From the IMG/VR virus record IMGVR_UViG_3300035670_000868, positions 1 through 32,134 of that record: 32,134 nt of DNA. One strand, written 5' to 3'. The stretch comes from a virus. Shown here one piece after another: positions 16,257 to 22,697 of this stretch. The notes beneath the pieces are model-generated. The model was not told the origin of the DNA. It saw only the letters and a list, made by a program, of their open reading frames with translations, and did no database searches. The position numbers were made by a program, and so were the translations under genes. Positions within the stretch are counted from its first letter, which is position 1. The number at the start of each line of letters is the position of its first letter.

Positions 16257-16559
16257 TTGCGAAAGGCAGACAAAGGATTAGTATCAGAAGCATTAGCTCA
16301 AGCACACTTTGCTAAAGATCCAAACTTAATTGTATTCACAGCACTAGGTGGTGTTGGTCCAATAGATATTTGTACGTTTAACACCAAGACAAAACAATAT
16401 ACTAACTACGATGTTAAGACTGTATCATATAGAAAGTCAGCTACTAAGTATGCACACAAAAAGAATGATCGTATCAATAGATCTCCATCTAAAATACAAT
16501 CCACTATGAATGTGAAGATTGTATATGTTTATGAAGATGGTAAGATATTAATCAAATGA
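16257..16559 (+). CDS. PD-(D/E)XK nuclease, Holliday-junction-resolvase-like
   Basis: 100 residues, start TTG 16257 supported by TAAAGG 8 bases upstream; no ATG lies near the conserved N-terminus. Visible active-site elements: E11 (LVSEALAQAHF), D37 (GGVGPIDICTF) and D52-x-K54 (NYDVKTVSYRK). The order E...D...DxK is that of small archaeal-type Hjc/phage resolvase-like nucleases. It may resolve branched DNA before packaging or degrade host DNA. The stop overlaps the lysozyme start (ATGA). Confidence 0.7.
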   Translation: MRKADKGLVSEALAQAHFAKDPNLIVFTALGGVGPIDICTFNTKTKQYTNYDVKTVSYRKSATKYAHKKNDRINRSPSKIQSTMNVKIVYVYEDGKILIK

Positions 16560-16990
16560 ATTACGAAGACGTTAAGACACGTATAAAGAAACACGAAGGT
16601 TTCTCTGCCAAAGTATATTTAGATTCACTTGGCAAAGGTACTATTGGTTATGGTCATCTACTTACTGAAGATGATGATTTTGAAGAAGGTATTATTTACG
16701 ACAAAGATATACTTGAAGCATTATTTGATAAAGATTTTATTAAAGCTAAACAAGGTATGGAAGAATTAGTTGGAACATTAGCATTACCTATGCTTGTTAA
16801 AGGAGTTATTATTGAGATGGTATTTCAATTAGGTAAGACTGGTGTATCTAAGTTTAAGAATATGTTTGCAGCTTTAAACGAATTTGATTACACAAGAGCT
16901 GCAGCTGAAATGCTTAACTCAGCCTGGTATAGACAAACGCCAAGCAGATGCGAAGAGCTGGCTAACTTAGTTAGGAAGTGTACAATATAA
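16556..16990 (+). CDS. Endolysin, T4-type lysozyme (GH24)
   Basis: 144 residues. The catalytic triad of the T4 lysozyme family is present: E14 in KKHEGFSAKVY, D23 in YLDSLGKGTIGYGH and T29 of the same motif, followed by the GYGH turn. The C-terminal helical lobe holds the usual FQLGKTGVSKFKNM and AEMLNSAWYRQTPSRCEEL (T4-type 'SRWY.QTP.R...') motifs. No signal peptide is visible, so export depends on the holin encoded next. Its start overlaps the preceding nuclease gene by 4 bp. Confidence 0.93.
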   Translation: MNYEDVKTRIKKHEGFSAKVYLDSLGKGTIGYGHLLTEDDDFEEGIIYDKDILEALFDKDFIKAKQGMEELVGTLALPMLVKGVIIEMVFQLGKTGVSKFKNMFAALNEFDYTRAAAEMLNSAWYRQTPSRCEELANLVRKCTI

Positions 16991-17367
16991 TGTGGTGGAG
17001 CATATTACCAACTGTTTTTAAAACTGGTGCTGAGATCTATAAGAACCATAAGCAATCAGAACTATTAGAATCTGAAGCTGAGAAGCGTTACTATGAACGT
17101 ATGGCTAAAGGTGAGATTGAATATCAAAGAGATGTTTATGATGACCAGCAAAAGGGTTGGAAAGATGAGTTTGTTTTAATCATAGTATGTATTCCTATTA
17201 TGCTTTTATCTTATGCTATCTTTACTGATGATCCATTAATCAAATCTAAATTAGATTTATTTTTTGATTACTTTGGTAAGTTTCCTACTTGGTATCAATG
17301 GTTAATCGTTGGTATATTTTCCGCAATTTATGGTCTTAAGCCGACTTTAGATATATTTAAAAAATGA
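16990..17367 (+). CDS. Holin, GTA_holin_3TM-like
   Basis: 125 residues from the ATG overlapping the lysozyme stop (TAATG at 16988-16992). A GTG at 16978 is possible but lies inside the lysozyme gene without need. An N-terminal helix (WWSILPTVFKTGAEIY) and a charged coil are followed by two membrane segments (FVLIIVCIPIMLLSYAIF and WYQWLIVGIFSAIYGL) separated by a short loop ending in FDYFGKFPTWYQW. This resembles the holin family of gene transfer agents and alphaproteobacterial phages. Placed directly after the endolysin, it probably makes the inner-membrane hole. Confidence 0.75.
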   Translation: MWWSILPTVFKTGAEIYKNHKQSELLESEAEKRYYERMAKGEIEYQRDVYDDQQKGWKDEFVLIIVCIPIMLLSYAIFTDDPLIKSKLDLFFDYFGKFPTWYQWLIVGIFSAIYGLKPTLDIFKK

Positions 17368-17489
17368 GCAACGATATAACTACAATGTTTGCTCAAGCAT
17401 ATTCTAAAAAGAAACCTACGTTACTTGCACAGCAAGGATCTAATGTTAAGATTAAACTAAAGAAGAAGAATGGCAAGAAAAAATCTTGA
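17364..17489 (+). CDS. 41-residue basic protein
   Basis: ATG overlaps the holin stop (ATGA). The protein ends in a lysine run (VKIKLKKKNGKKKS). No family recognised. It is the first of a series of small basic proteins. Its last 20 bases overlap the next ORF in another frame. Confidence 0.55.
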   Translation: MSNDITTMFAQAYSKKKPTLLAQQGSNVKIKLKKKNGKKKS

Positions 17490-17595
17490 GAATAAACATA
17501 TTAGAAAACCACCAAAGAAAAGAAAAGGTAGGCACACTAAGCGTGTTAATAAAGGTAAGACATATAAAAAATATGTGGGTCAAGGCAGAGTATAG
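17470..17595 (+). CDS. 41-residue highly basic protein
   Basis: ATG 17470, 20 bp inside the previous gene. MARKNLENKHIRKPPKKRKG and the GQGRV ending resemble a tiny protein repeatedly encoded in marine phages (consensus near 'HIR.PPKKR.GRH'). Net charge is strongly positive; nucleic-acid or capsid binding is plausible. The function is unknown. Confidence 0.6.
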   Translation: MARKNLENKHIRKPPKKRKGRHTKRVNKGKTYKKYVGQGRV

Positions 17596-17598
17596 TTT

Positions 17599-17715
17599 AT
17601 GAAAAAAGTCAAATGTATTTTTTGGTTATATGCAGGATTCTGTTCTTTACTGAATCAATGCAAGTGTGTTAAAATAAATGAGGATGACTACAATCCTTTT
17701 AAGGAGAAATTATAA
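17599..17715 (+). CDS. 38-residue cysteine-rich membrane-associated peptide
   Basis: ATG 17599. KKVKCIFWLYAGFCSLLNQC looks like a basic N-terminus plus a short hydrophobic segment, with C6, C15, C21 and C23. The C-terminus is acidic (NEDDYNPFKEKL). It could be a tiny lipoprotein-like or envelope peptide, possibly a spanin-like component given the nearby lysis genes; the evidence for that is thin. Its TAA overlaps the ATG of the next gene. Confidence 0.45.
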   Translation: MKKVKCIFWLYAGFCSLLNQCKCVKINEDDYNPFKEKL

Positions 17716-17987
17716 TGGTTAAAAAAATGTATCAAAATCCTAGCGGTGGATTAAACGAAGCTGGTAGAAAATATTTTAATAGAAAAGAAGGATCTAATCT
17801 TAAAGCTCCTGTAAAATCTGGAACTAATTCAAGACGAGTTTCTTTTGCTGCAAGGTTTGGTGGCATGAAGGGATCATTACTTACTAAATCAGGTGAGCCA
17901 ACTCGTTTGAAGCTAGCACTCAAAGCCTGGGGATTTAGTTCTAAAGAGGAAGCAAGAGCTTTCGCAAATAAAAATAAAAAGAGTTAG
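17715..17987 (+). CDS. DUF6321-like small basic phage protein
   Basis: 90 residues. NPSGGLNEAGRKYFNRKEG, then SNLKAPVKSG, RRVSFAARFGGMKGSL and GEPTRLKLALKAWGF are the conserved blocks of a small phage protein family (DUF6321-like) of unknown role, rich in basic residues. AAGGAGAAA ribosome-binding site. It probably binds nucleic acid. This is the best conserved gene of the small-protein cluster. Confidence 0.75.
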   Translation: MVKKMYQNPSGGLNEAGRKYFNRKEGSNLKAPVKSGTNSRRVSFAARFGGMKGSLLTKSGEPTRLKLALKAWGFSSKEEARAFANKNKKS

Positions 17988-17989
17988 TC

Positions 17990-18268
17990 TTGGCTAAGAA
18001 AAAATTAATTTTAAAATCCTGTGGCTTCTGCCATATCTGTGGCAAAGAACACATGAGCAATGAAGGTGGTTGGGTTATTAATGCTGAACGATTAAACTTC
18101 TGTCATTCATTAGAGCATAGTTGCTACGAGATTTACTTTAATAATGTAAGAGCCGCACAGAAACAAAGTCTTGTCAATAACAATGAAAATGATAAACGTA
18201 TGAATATGTACATTGAGTATTTAAAGAAACAAAAATGTAAACATAAATATGCTACAGAAGAGGTTTAA
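17990..18268 (+). CDS. Small zinc-finger-like protein
   Basis: 92 residues from TTG 17990, two bases after the preceding stop. Residues 10-45 hold SCGFCHICGKEHMSNEGGW and FCHSLEHSCYEIYF, giving C/H pairs (C11, C14, C17, H21, C38, H39, C44) that could bind zinc. The C-terminus is a charged helix. Small phage proteins with such CxxC knuckles often bind DNA/RNA. The TTG is chosen because it gives MAKKKLILK directly before the motif and no other start fits. Confidence 0.6.
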   Translation: MAKKKLILKSCGFCHICGKEHMSNEGGWVINAERLNFCHSLEHSCYEIYFNNVRAAQKQSLVNNNENDKRMNMYIEYLKKQKCKHKYATEEV

Positions 18269-18274
18269 AGATTA

Positions 18275-18421
18275 ATGCCACTGAATAAAAAAGGTAAAAA
18301 GATTTTAGCAGAAATGCAAAAGGAATATGGTAAAGAAAAAGGTAAAGCTGTATTCTACGCATCAGAAAATAAAGGAACTATTAAAGGTGTTAAGAAGAAA
18401 GGTAAGTCGCTACTATCATAA
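18275..18421 (+). CDS. 48-residue Lys-rich conserved phage protein
   Basis: MPLNKKGKKILAEMQKEYGK continues to KGKAVFYASENKGTIKGV. Tiny proteins with 'GK.KG..VFYAS.NKGTI.G' occur widely in phages, usually near structural or lysis genes, with no known function. It belongs to the basic small-protein cluster; the TAA shares its last base with the next ATG. Confidence 0.65.
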   Translation: MPLNKKGKKILAEMQKEYGKEKGKAVFYASENKGTIKGVKKKGKSLLS

Positions 18422-18582
18422 TGGAATCTAAATATCACACAACTAAAGAAGGAAAGAAAGTTCGCAAAGGTTTATACTATAATATTAATCAACGTAAGAA
18501 AGCTGGTACATCAAGATCTAAATCTGAATCTACAATATCTAAGAAGGCTTATAAAAGTTTATTGTCAGGATTTGAGGATTAA
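18421..18582 (+). CDS. 53-residue conserved basic phage protein
   Basis: Start overlaps the preceding stop by 1 base. The core GLYYNINQRKKAGTSRSKSE with a later ISKKAYKSL matches a small phage family often paired with the 'VFYAS.NKGTI' protein just upstream. Basic and hydrophilic. It is the last plus-strand gene before the convergent minus-strand block, with only 12 bp between the two stop codons. Confidence 0.65.
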   Translation: MESKYHTTKEGKKVRKGLYYNINQRKKAGTSRSKSESTISKKAYKSLLSGFED

Positions 18583-18594
18583 ACTTCGTTAGGA

Positions 18595-19101
18595 TTAGTT
18601 CTTAACATTATCCATCACATATTTATATCTATTCCAAATAATATTATCTGGTTTCCAGAAGTGCTGCTTATTAATTTTCATCTTAACATGGTGCATCATT
18701 GTGGTGTGATCTCTATTACCAAGTAATACACCTATCTTTGTGAATGGCATATCATACTTATCTCTTAATACATTTATTAATATGGATCGTGCAATCACAG
18801 CAGACTGAACTCTAGTTTGTGCAATGATCTCATTTACATCTATGTTTAATTGATTGGCAACGATTGCTAATATTTCTTTTACATTCTCAGGAACTACTAC
18901 ATCATTAATGGTTACATACTTAACCACTTCTTTAACAACTGTTTTCCTATGCCTAAAACTATTTCTAAAATATTCTCTTGCTAATTTATATCCAGTTCTA
19001 AATCCTGCACGATAAATTTTCTTTTCTCTTGGATCTAAGTTTGCAAAACTATTAAATGAATATCTTAATTTGATTTCACGTTTAAATTCTTTTGGTGTCA
19101 T
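18595..19101 (-). CDS. DnaA domain IV-like DNA-binding protein (no AAA+ domain)
   Basis: 168 residues. Residues ~73-145 match the DnaA DNA-binding domain: VKEILAIVANQLNIDVNEII, then TRVQSAVIARSILINVLRDK and the signature LLGNRDHTTMMHHVKMKI (DnaA consensus 'GGRDHTTV.HA..K'). The N-terminal ~70 residues are basic and unlike DnaA; no Walker motifs or AAA+ domain are present, so it cannot act as the ATP-driven initiator. It may bind DnaA boxes, three perfect copies of which occur in this window. It could regulate the phage origin, or compete with or recruit host DnaA. AAAGGG ribosome-binding site, preceded by small hairpin-forming repeats (ACAAC/GTTGT). Confidence 0.8.
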   Translation of the reverse strand: MTPKEFKREIKLRYSFNSFANLDPREKKIYRAGFRTGYKLAREYFRNSFRHRKTVVKEVVKYVTINDVVVPENVKEILAIVANQLNIDVNEIIAQTRVQSAVIARSILINVLRDKYDMPFTKIGVLLGNRDHTTMMHHVKMKINKQHFWKPDNIIWNRYKYVMDNVKN

Positions 19102-19162
19102 AGCTATCCCTTTCAGTTGTAAACAACTTCACGTTGTCTTTCGTTGTTATATCAATAATGAC

Positions 19163-19291
19163 TTATGCCATTATCTTTTCTTTTGTCTGCTCAATTTTAA
19201 ATATCAATCTTTTAGAATCATTTAGATTCTTTTGATACTTATGAAAGAACTCAAGAGCTTTACGATGTCGCATCTCTTGTAGATCTCTCAT
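19163..19291 (-). CDS. 42-residue helical protein
   Basis: Reads MRDLQEMRHRKALEFFHKYQ and then a charged coil (NLNDSKRLIFKIEQTKEKIM). The ATG at 19291 gives 42 residues; an in-frame ATG at 19273 gives 36. It overlaps the upstream gene's end by about 30 bp in another frame. The coiled-coil pattern suggests a small oligomeric protein. No function recognised. Confidence 0.45.
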   Translation of the reverse strand: MRDLQEMRHRKALEFFHKYQKNLNDSKRLIFKIEQTKEKIMA

Positions 19292-19490
19292 CTTTTGCAG
19301 ACGAATCTTTAGTTTGTCCAACTAAATCATCCTTCTGTTTAATAGTTGTAAAAACTGTTTTGATATTAGAAATCTTAACATCAATCACTACACCTTTGGC
19401 AGCTGGATCTGATGCAATTTCAGCACTATCAAATTCTTCTGTATAAACAAAAGAACACTCACAGTTCTTATTACGTATAAACTTTACCAC
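19260..19490 (-). CDS. Small hypothetical protein
   Basis: 76 residues, mixed beta/alpha with a hydrophilic K/D/S/T-rich tail (KDSSAKDERSTRDATS). No known motif recognised. It shares one base with the stop of the gene before it, so it is co-translated with the DUF6378-like gene at 19490. Confidence 0.5.
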   Translation of the reverse strand: MVKFIRNKNCECSFVYTEEFDSAEIASDPAAKGVVIDVKISNIKTVFTTIKQKDDLVGQTKDSSAKDERSTRDATS

Positions 19491-19798
19491 TATTTATCCT
19501 TTTTGGCAATACAGTTCTTTTGTCTTAGCTGCTTAGTCATCTTGCAATAGATTGCTAGATCATCATAGCTATCAGCTTTGTATCTTTTAGTGCATCTATA
19601 TAGTTTTAATGCCATCATTAGATGACCCACATCTTCAGGTGTTAATGCTTGTTTTACTTTATCAAATAATACTATTGAAAATAACTCAGCAAGTAATGCA
19701 AAGTTTTCCTCATAATCACCATACTCTTTGTGGCGATCTTCTATAATTTTTTTCTGTATTTTTTCTTCAATGTCAATGAAATCTGATTTGTTTATCAT
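19490..19798 (-). CDS. DUF6378-like phage protein
   Basis: 102 residues, helical. RHKEYGDYEENFALLAELFS and TPEDVGHLMMALKLYRCT followed by DSYDDLAIYCKM is the pattern of DUF6378-like phage proteins, where 'R...YG....NF..IA.L' and 'L.P.DV.....LK..R' are conserved and may bind a small ligand or act as a nucleotide-metabolism accessory. No catalytic site is proven. Its long structured leader (19799-19906) may control its translation. Confidence 0.65.
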   Translation of the reverse strand: MINKSDFIDIEEKIQKKIIEDRHKEYGDYEENFALLAELFSIVLFDKVKQALTPEDVGHLMMALKLYRCTKRYKADSYDDLAIYCKMTKQLRQKNCIAKKDK

Positions 19799-19824
19799 AT
19801 ATAATATCCTTTTGTTGTTTTACT

Positions 19825-19882
19825 CTACCCCTAGGGACAACGAAAGGGTAGGCATGACTGCCTGATGAAACCCTAGGGATAG
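19825..19882 (-). ncRNA. Structured leader element upstream of the DUF6378-like gene
   Basis: On the minus strand, CTATCCCTAGGG (from 19882) pairs with CCCTAGGGGTAG (to 19825) as a 12-bp stem enclosing the hairpin AGGCA-GTCA-TGCCT (19863-19850). The single imperfect pair is G-U on the minus-strand RNA but A-C on the plus strand, so the fold is complete only in the sense of the downstream gene. I do not recognise a known riboswitch. The rest of 19799-19906 contains no ORF. Confidence 0.55.
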
Positions 19883-19906
19883 AATGAATAATAGTATTAC
19901 CTATTA

Positions 19907-20248
19907 TTAGTATTGTCTATTACCAAAAGATTTATTGTTGGCAAATGATTTCTTTTGAAATCCACCAGCTTTAAATCCAGGTTGTTTATTTGCTCCTGCT
20001 GTTGCTTGTGCTTCTTTCTTAGTTAAGATCACAGTGTATCCACCTGTTGGATTTCCATCTATGTCTGTTCCATCAAACGCACAATAGTCGTACCACTCTC
20101 CCTGAATATTCACGTTCATTTTCCAGTTCTTTCCCTCTGGAGCTTTTGGTGAATTAGGTGCAACCATCACTGGTTGATTGTCGCCTGCTTTTTTATTTAA
20201 GTTAGGAACAAGATTTAAATATATCTTGTTCTTTGGTTGGTCGTTCAT
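19907..20248 (-). CDS. Possible single-stranded DNA-binding accessory, unknown
   Basis: 113 residues. A beta-rich core (WKMNVNIQGEWYDYCAF) is followed by a flexible tail rich in Q/G/A/K/F (QPGFKAGGFQKKSFANNKSF). The low-complexity C-terminus recalls ssDNA-binding proteins, and it sits directly after the annealing protein. No OB-fold motif can be confirmed by eye. It starts one base from the upstream stop (20248/20249), so it is coupled to recombination gene expression. Confidence 0.4.
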   Translation of the reverse strand: MNDQPKNKIYLNLVPNLNKKAGDNQPVMVAPNSPKAPEGKNWKMNVNIQGEWYDYCAFDGTDIDGNPTGGYTVILTKKEAQATAGANKQPGFKAGGFQKKSFANNKSFGNRQY

Positions 20249-20848
20249 CTATACCTCATTTTGAGTTGTGATCTCATCACGCTTACTATTAAATTTATTT
20301 AAAATAGAATTGTAAGTGGATTGATCTTTTATTTTTATTTGATTTAGAAGATCTTTATTAGCACGCCACAGAAAATCTAACTTTGCTGTATGCGGTGCAT
20401 AATGTACCTTCTTCATCAGTTCATTTATTGTATTAGTATCAGAACTTTCTGGTCCAATACTCTTTCCATTCATTGGTTGAACTGGGATTTCCAATTCCTC
20501 ATATTCTTCTTTGCTTGTTAAATCTTCCAAGCAAATTCCAAAGAATGATAAAGCTCGTGTGATTGCAAATGTTTCAGCAATCTCTAAGTAGCCTGGTTTA
20601 TCTCTGTATTGTTTAGAATAACCTGTTGCTACAATATGTTCAGGATCTGATTTAGTTATAATACATTTCATTATAACATAACGATCAGAGTGTTCTTGTA
20701 TTACGCAGTTGATACCAAACTCAGTGCCAAATACTTCTCTAAAATATTTTACTTTGCTCCAAGCTGATACTGTTTTCTTTCCATGTTGATTTAAGTATGT
20801 GCCATTGGCTGCACATAAATCATTAACTTGTTTTATTTTATCTTTCAT
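20249..20848 (-). CDS. Single-strand annealing protein, ERF/Rad52-like
   Basis: 199 residues. Residues ~28-110 contain the ERF/Rad52-like fold landmarks: a beta-hairpin region (YVIMKCIITKSD), then HIVATGYSKQY and YLEIAETFAITRALSFFGI, matching the 'A.G.A.E....YE.AET.AIGRAL..LG' block of phage annealing proteins. The C-terminus is a helical tail. It pairs with the RecB-type exonuclease encoded upstream on the same strand, giving a two-component recombination system like Red/RecET. This call rests mainly on the AETxAIxRAL motif. Confidence 0.65.
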   Translation of the reverse strand: MKDKIKQVNDLCAANGTYLNQHGKKTVSAWSKVKYFREVFGTEFGINCVIQEHSDRYVIMKCIITKSDPEHIVATGYSKQYRDKPGYLEIAETFAITRALSFFGICLEDLTSKEEYEELEIPVQPMNGKSIGPESSDTNTINELMKKVHYAPHTAKLDFLWRANKDLLNQIKIKDQSTYNSILNKFNSKRDEITTQNEV

Positions 20849-20903
20849 TGTTTCCTCTATATTGTTTTATAATTGCAAGTATATGCATACTCTTATTTCT
20901 CAA

Positions 20904-21119
20904 TCATGTTATTTTCTCGTATGAACATGAATGAGCAAACACTTCCTTAGATTTGTAGTATATACCTGTCTTGTTTCTTGCTGTACTGAACCTACTTGTG
21001 TGTACATAAGTATGCTTATTAAACAAAGCATCACACAAACGAGGATCAATATTATCTACTTTATATTCGTATGAATGACTATAACCATTCATAAGAATTA
21101 TTGTGAGTATAATTTTCAT
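20904..21119 (-). CDS. Small exported-type protein, unknown
   Basis: 71 residues. A short hydrophobic N-terminus (KIILTIILMNG) and two cysteines (C29, C66). The body is basic and Tyr-rich (YYKSKEVFAHSC). It resembles, in size and layout only, the small protein at 15744. It overlaps the ORF at 21116 by ATGA, so it is co-translated with the tail-anchored protein before it. Confidence 0.5.
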   Translation of the reverse strand: MKIILTIILMNGYSHSYEYKVDNIDPRLCDALFNKHTYVHTSRFSTARNKTGIYYKSKEVFAHSCSYEKIT

Positions 21120-21292
21120 TTAGCAATTAAATAAACTAGCAATAAAAATATAATTAAAATTAAAAATATTTTAACAAACATATCTTTAAATAATTTATCC
21201 TCTCGTTTTTTTATCTCACGCATTATAGCATCATGTCTAAATTGTTGTCTAATCTTTTCATGTTGTTTAAGTAAATTATTATATGTATCCAT
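21116..21292 (-). CDS. 58-residue C-tail-anchored membrane protein
   Basis: ATG 21292 overlaps the exonuclease stop by one base; the TGA overlaps the next ATG (ATGA). Residues 1-38 are a charged, amphipathic helix (LLKQHEKIRQQFRH, then EIKKREDKLFKDM). Residues 39-58 (VKIFLILIIFLLLVYLIAK) form a transmembrane segment, so the protein should be anchored by its C-terminus with the N-terminus in the cytoplasm. Good coupling on both sides supports a true gene. Function unknown. Confidence 0.6.
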   Translation of the reverse strand: MDTYNNLLKQHEKIRQQFRHDAIMREIKKREDKLFKDMFVKIFLILIIFLLLVYLIAK

Positions 21293-22242
21293 TATATATT
21301 ATCCCACAATGAAGCCGCTTTGCGAACAAAGTCTTCTTGGATGTCCCGCCACATAAAACCAGAAAAATCTGGTGGTGCAATTAACTTAGCCATTTCAAAA
21401 GGATTACCTTTACAAATATAAACCAAGTTCTGTCTTATCTTTGCTTTAATTAAATCTTGTTGAATTAAAAATTCCATATACTCAGGCGTAAGTAATTCAC
21501 AGTTATCAGGTGTAAATACATTGTAGCTGTCTTGATTAACGTACAATAGATGTGGAGTTTTCTTTGTACTATGCCAATAGAAAGCACATTGTTTTAAATG
21601 GTTGATGTCTGGTGTCTTAGGTAAATAACCTTTAACCCAACTGAAACCAGCTTTGGTATCTGATTTTCTTTTTGATCTATGCTTAGTTTTTAATTCAATA
21701 AATTTATTTTTAGAATCTTCGTAATCAATTCTACCTATCTTTGGTAAAACTAATTCTTTAAATTTATGTGAGCAATATCTTTCGCTGGCAGACTCTTCAC
21801 CTAAGCCAATGTCATTAACAGCTTTCACTGTTATCTTAATCATATCAACTAAATAGTTTTTAGTATCTTCGTGTTGCTCTTTATCTGCTTCGTTGTGTGC
21901 TTGGTATTTATCATACTCTTTTAATTCTTCATCTATGATTTGGTCCAGAGATTTCTTTTCATTTAATATTTTTTTCTCAGCATCATACATATACTTAGAA
22001 ACAAATTTTTGCGAAGCTCTACCAATAGATACACCAGCAGTCATACGATAAGAGATGTTCATTAATCTACGATCCTCTTGAGTGAAGTGGCAGTATCTAA
22101 CTAACCAATCGCTATCTGTTAATGCTTCCTGAGATGGTGAGCTGTGATCTAAATTTAATTTTTTATAATATTGTAATGCAATATCTTCATCTATATTTTT
22201 TATAGACGCAGTAGAATTATTCTTTGTTAAATCAATAACCAT
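21292..22242 (-). CDS. PD-(D/E)XK exonuclease, RecB/Cas4-like
   Basis: 316 residues. The nuclease core is clear: GRIDYED (D173), FIELKTKH (E183-x-K185), and the later HLKQCAFYWHST (Q218 and Y222), the QxxxY motif typical of RecB/AddB/Cas4-type enzymes. An N-terminal helical region holds H/E residues. It is encoded just upstream of the ERF/Rad52-like annealing protein and is the first gene of the minus-strand operon, driven by a sigma70-type promoter at 22267-22295. Likely a 5'-3' dsDNA exonuclease for phage recombination. Confidence 0.75.
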   Translation of the reverse strand: MVIDLTKNNSTASIKNIDEDIALQYYKKLNLDHSSPSQEALTDSDWLVRYCHFTQEDRRLMNISYRMTAGVSIGRASQKFVSKYMYDAEKKILNEKKSLDQIIDEELKEYDKYQAHNEADKEQHEDTKNYLVDMIKITVKAVNDIGLGEESASERYCSHKFKELVLPKIGRIDYEDSKNKFIELKTKHRSKRKSDTKAGFSWVKGYLPKTPDINHLKQCAFYWHSTKKTPHLLYVNQDSYNVFTPDNCELLTPEYMEFLIQQDLIKAKIRQNLVYICKGNPFEMAKLIAPPDFSGFMWRDIQEDFVRKAASLWDNI

Positions 22243-22266
22243 TTTAAACCTTTCATTGTTTGAAGT

Positions 22267-22295
22267 ACCATAATCTTATTGGTTATTAATGTCAA
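22267..22295 (-). promoter_or_regulatory. Early promoter, minus strand (recombination operon)
   Basis: On the minus strand TTGACA (22295-22290), 17-bp spacer, TATGGT (22272-22267). The spacer begins TTAATAACCAATA. This box is shared in position and sequence with the divergent plus promoter. Leader then carries AAAGG before ATG 22242. Confidence 0.6.
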
Positions 22296-22316
22296 ATAAA
22301 TAATTTAAAATATGTA

Positions 22317-22345
22317 TTGACTATAATAACCATATAGTTTATACA
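22317..22345 (+). promoter_or_regulatory. Early promoter, plus strand (regulator/replication operon)
   Basis: TTGACT (22317-22322), 17-bp spacer, TATACA (22340-22345). The first bases after the -35, ATAATAACCA, align with the same place in the minus promoter. The two promoters are back to back with 21 bp between their -35 boxes, a natural spot for a common operator. GAAAGGG ribosome-binding site before ATG 22377. Confidence 0.6.
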
Positions 22346-22376
22346 GTATTTAAACAACAAAAGAAAGGGTTAAACA

Positions 22377-22694
22377 ATGAAAGATAAGTTAAATAAACAA
22401 ACTAAAAAACTGTTACAAAATTATCACAAAACATTTGATTGTTTTGGTAATAGAAAAAAAGTTAAGAAAAAAGCATACGAATGGTATGTAACTACAATTG
22501 AAAATAATAACTTTGAATATGTTATTAGTAAAAAGAATAATACTTTTTATATTAATAAAAAAATACCAAACAAAAGTTGTTATCCAAAATACTATAATCA
22601 AAACTATGCTGGTCAATTTATACAAATACAATTTGACAAAGCAAAGTCATTAAAAAAAGCTAAAGAAATAATAACGAATGATAAGGAGATGTAA
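22377..22694 (+). CDS. Small basic early protein, unknown
   Basis: 105 residues, rich in K, N and Y (RKKVKKKAYEWYVTTIEN, NQNYAGQFIQIQFDKAKSLK). No motif recognised. It is the first gene after the plus-strand early promoter, with a good GAAAGGG ribosome-binding site. Position suggests an early regulatory or host-takeover protein. It is followed 3 bases later by an HTH protein. Confidence 0.5.
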   Translation: MKDKLNKQTKKLLQNYHKTFDCFGNRKKVKKKAYEWYVTTIENNNFEYVISKKNNTFYINKKIPNKSCYPKYYNQNYAGQFIQIQFDKAKSLKKAKEIITNDKEM

Positions 22695-22697
22695 TAA

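Noticed and set aside
18583-18594. Terminator between convergent genes
   Set aside because: Only 12 bp separates the stop codons and no stem-loop could be drawn.
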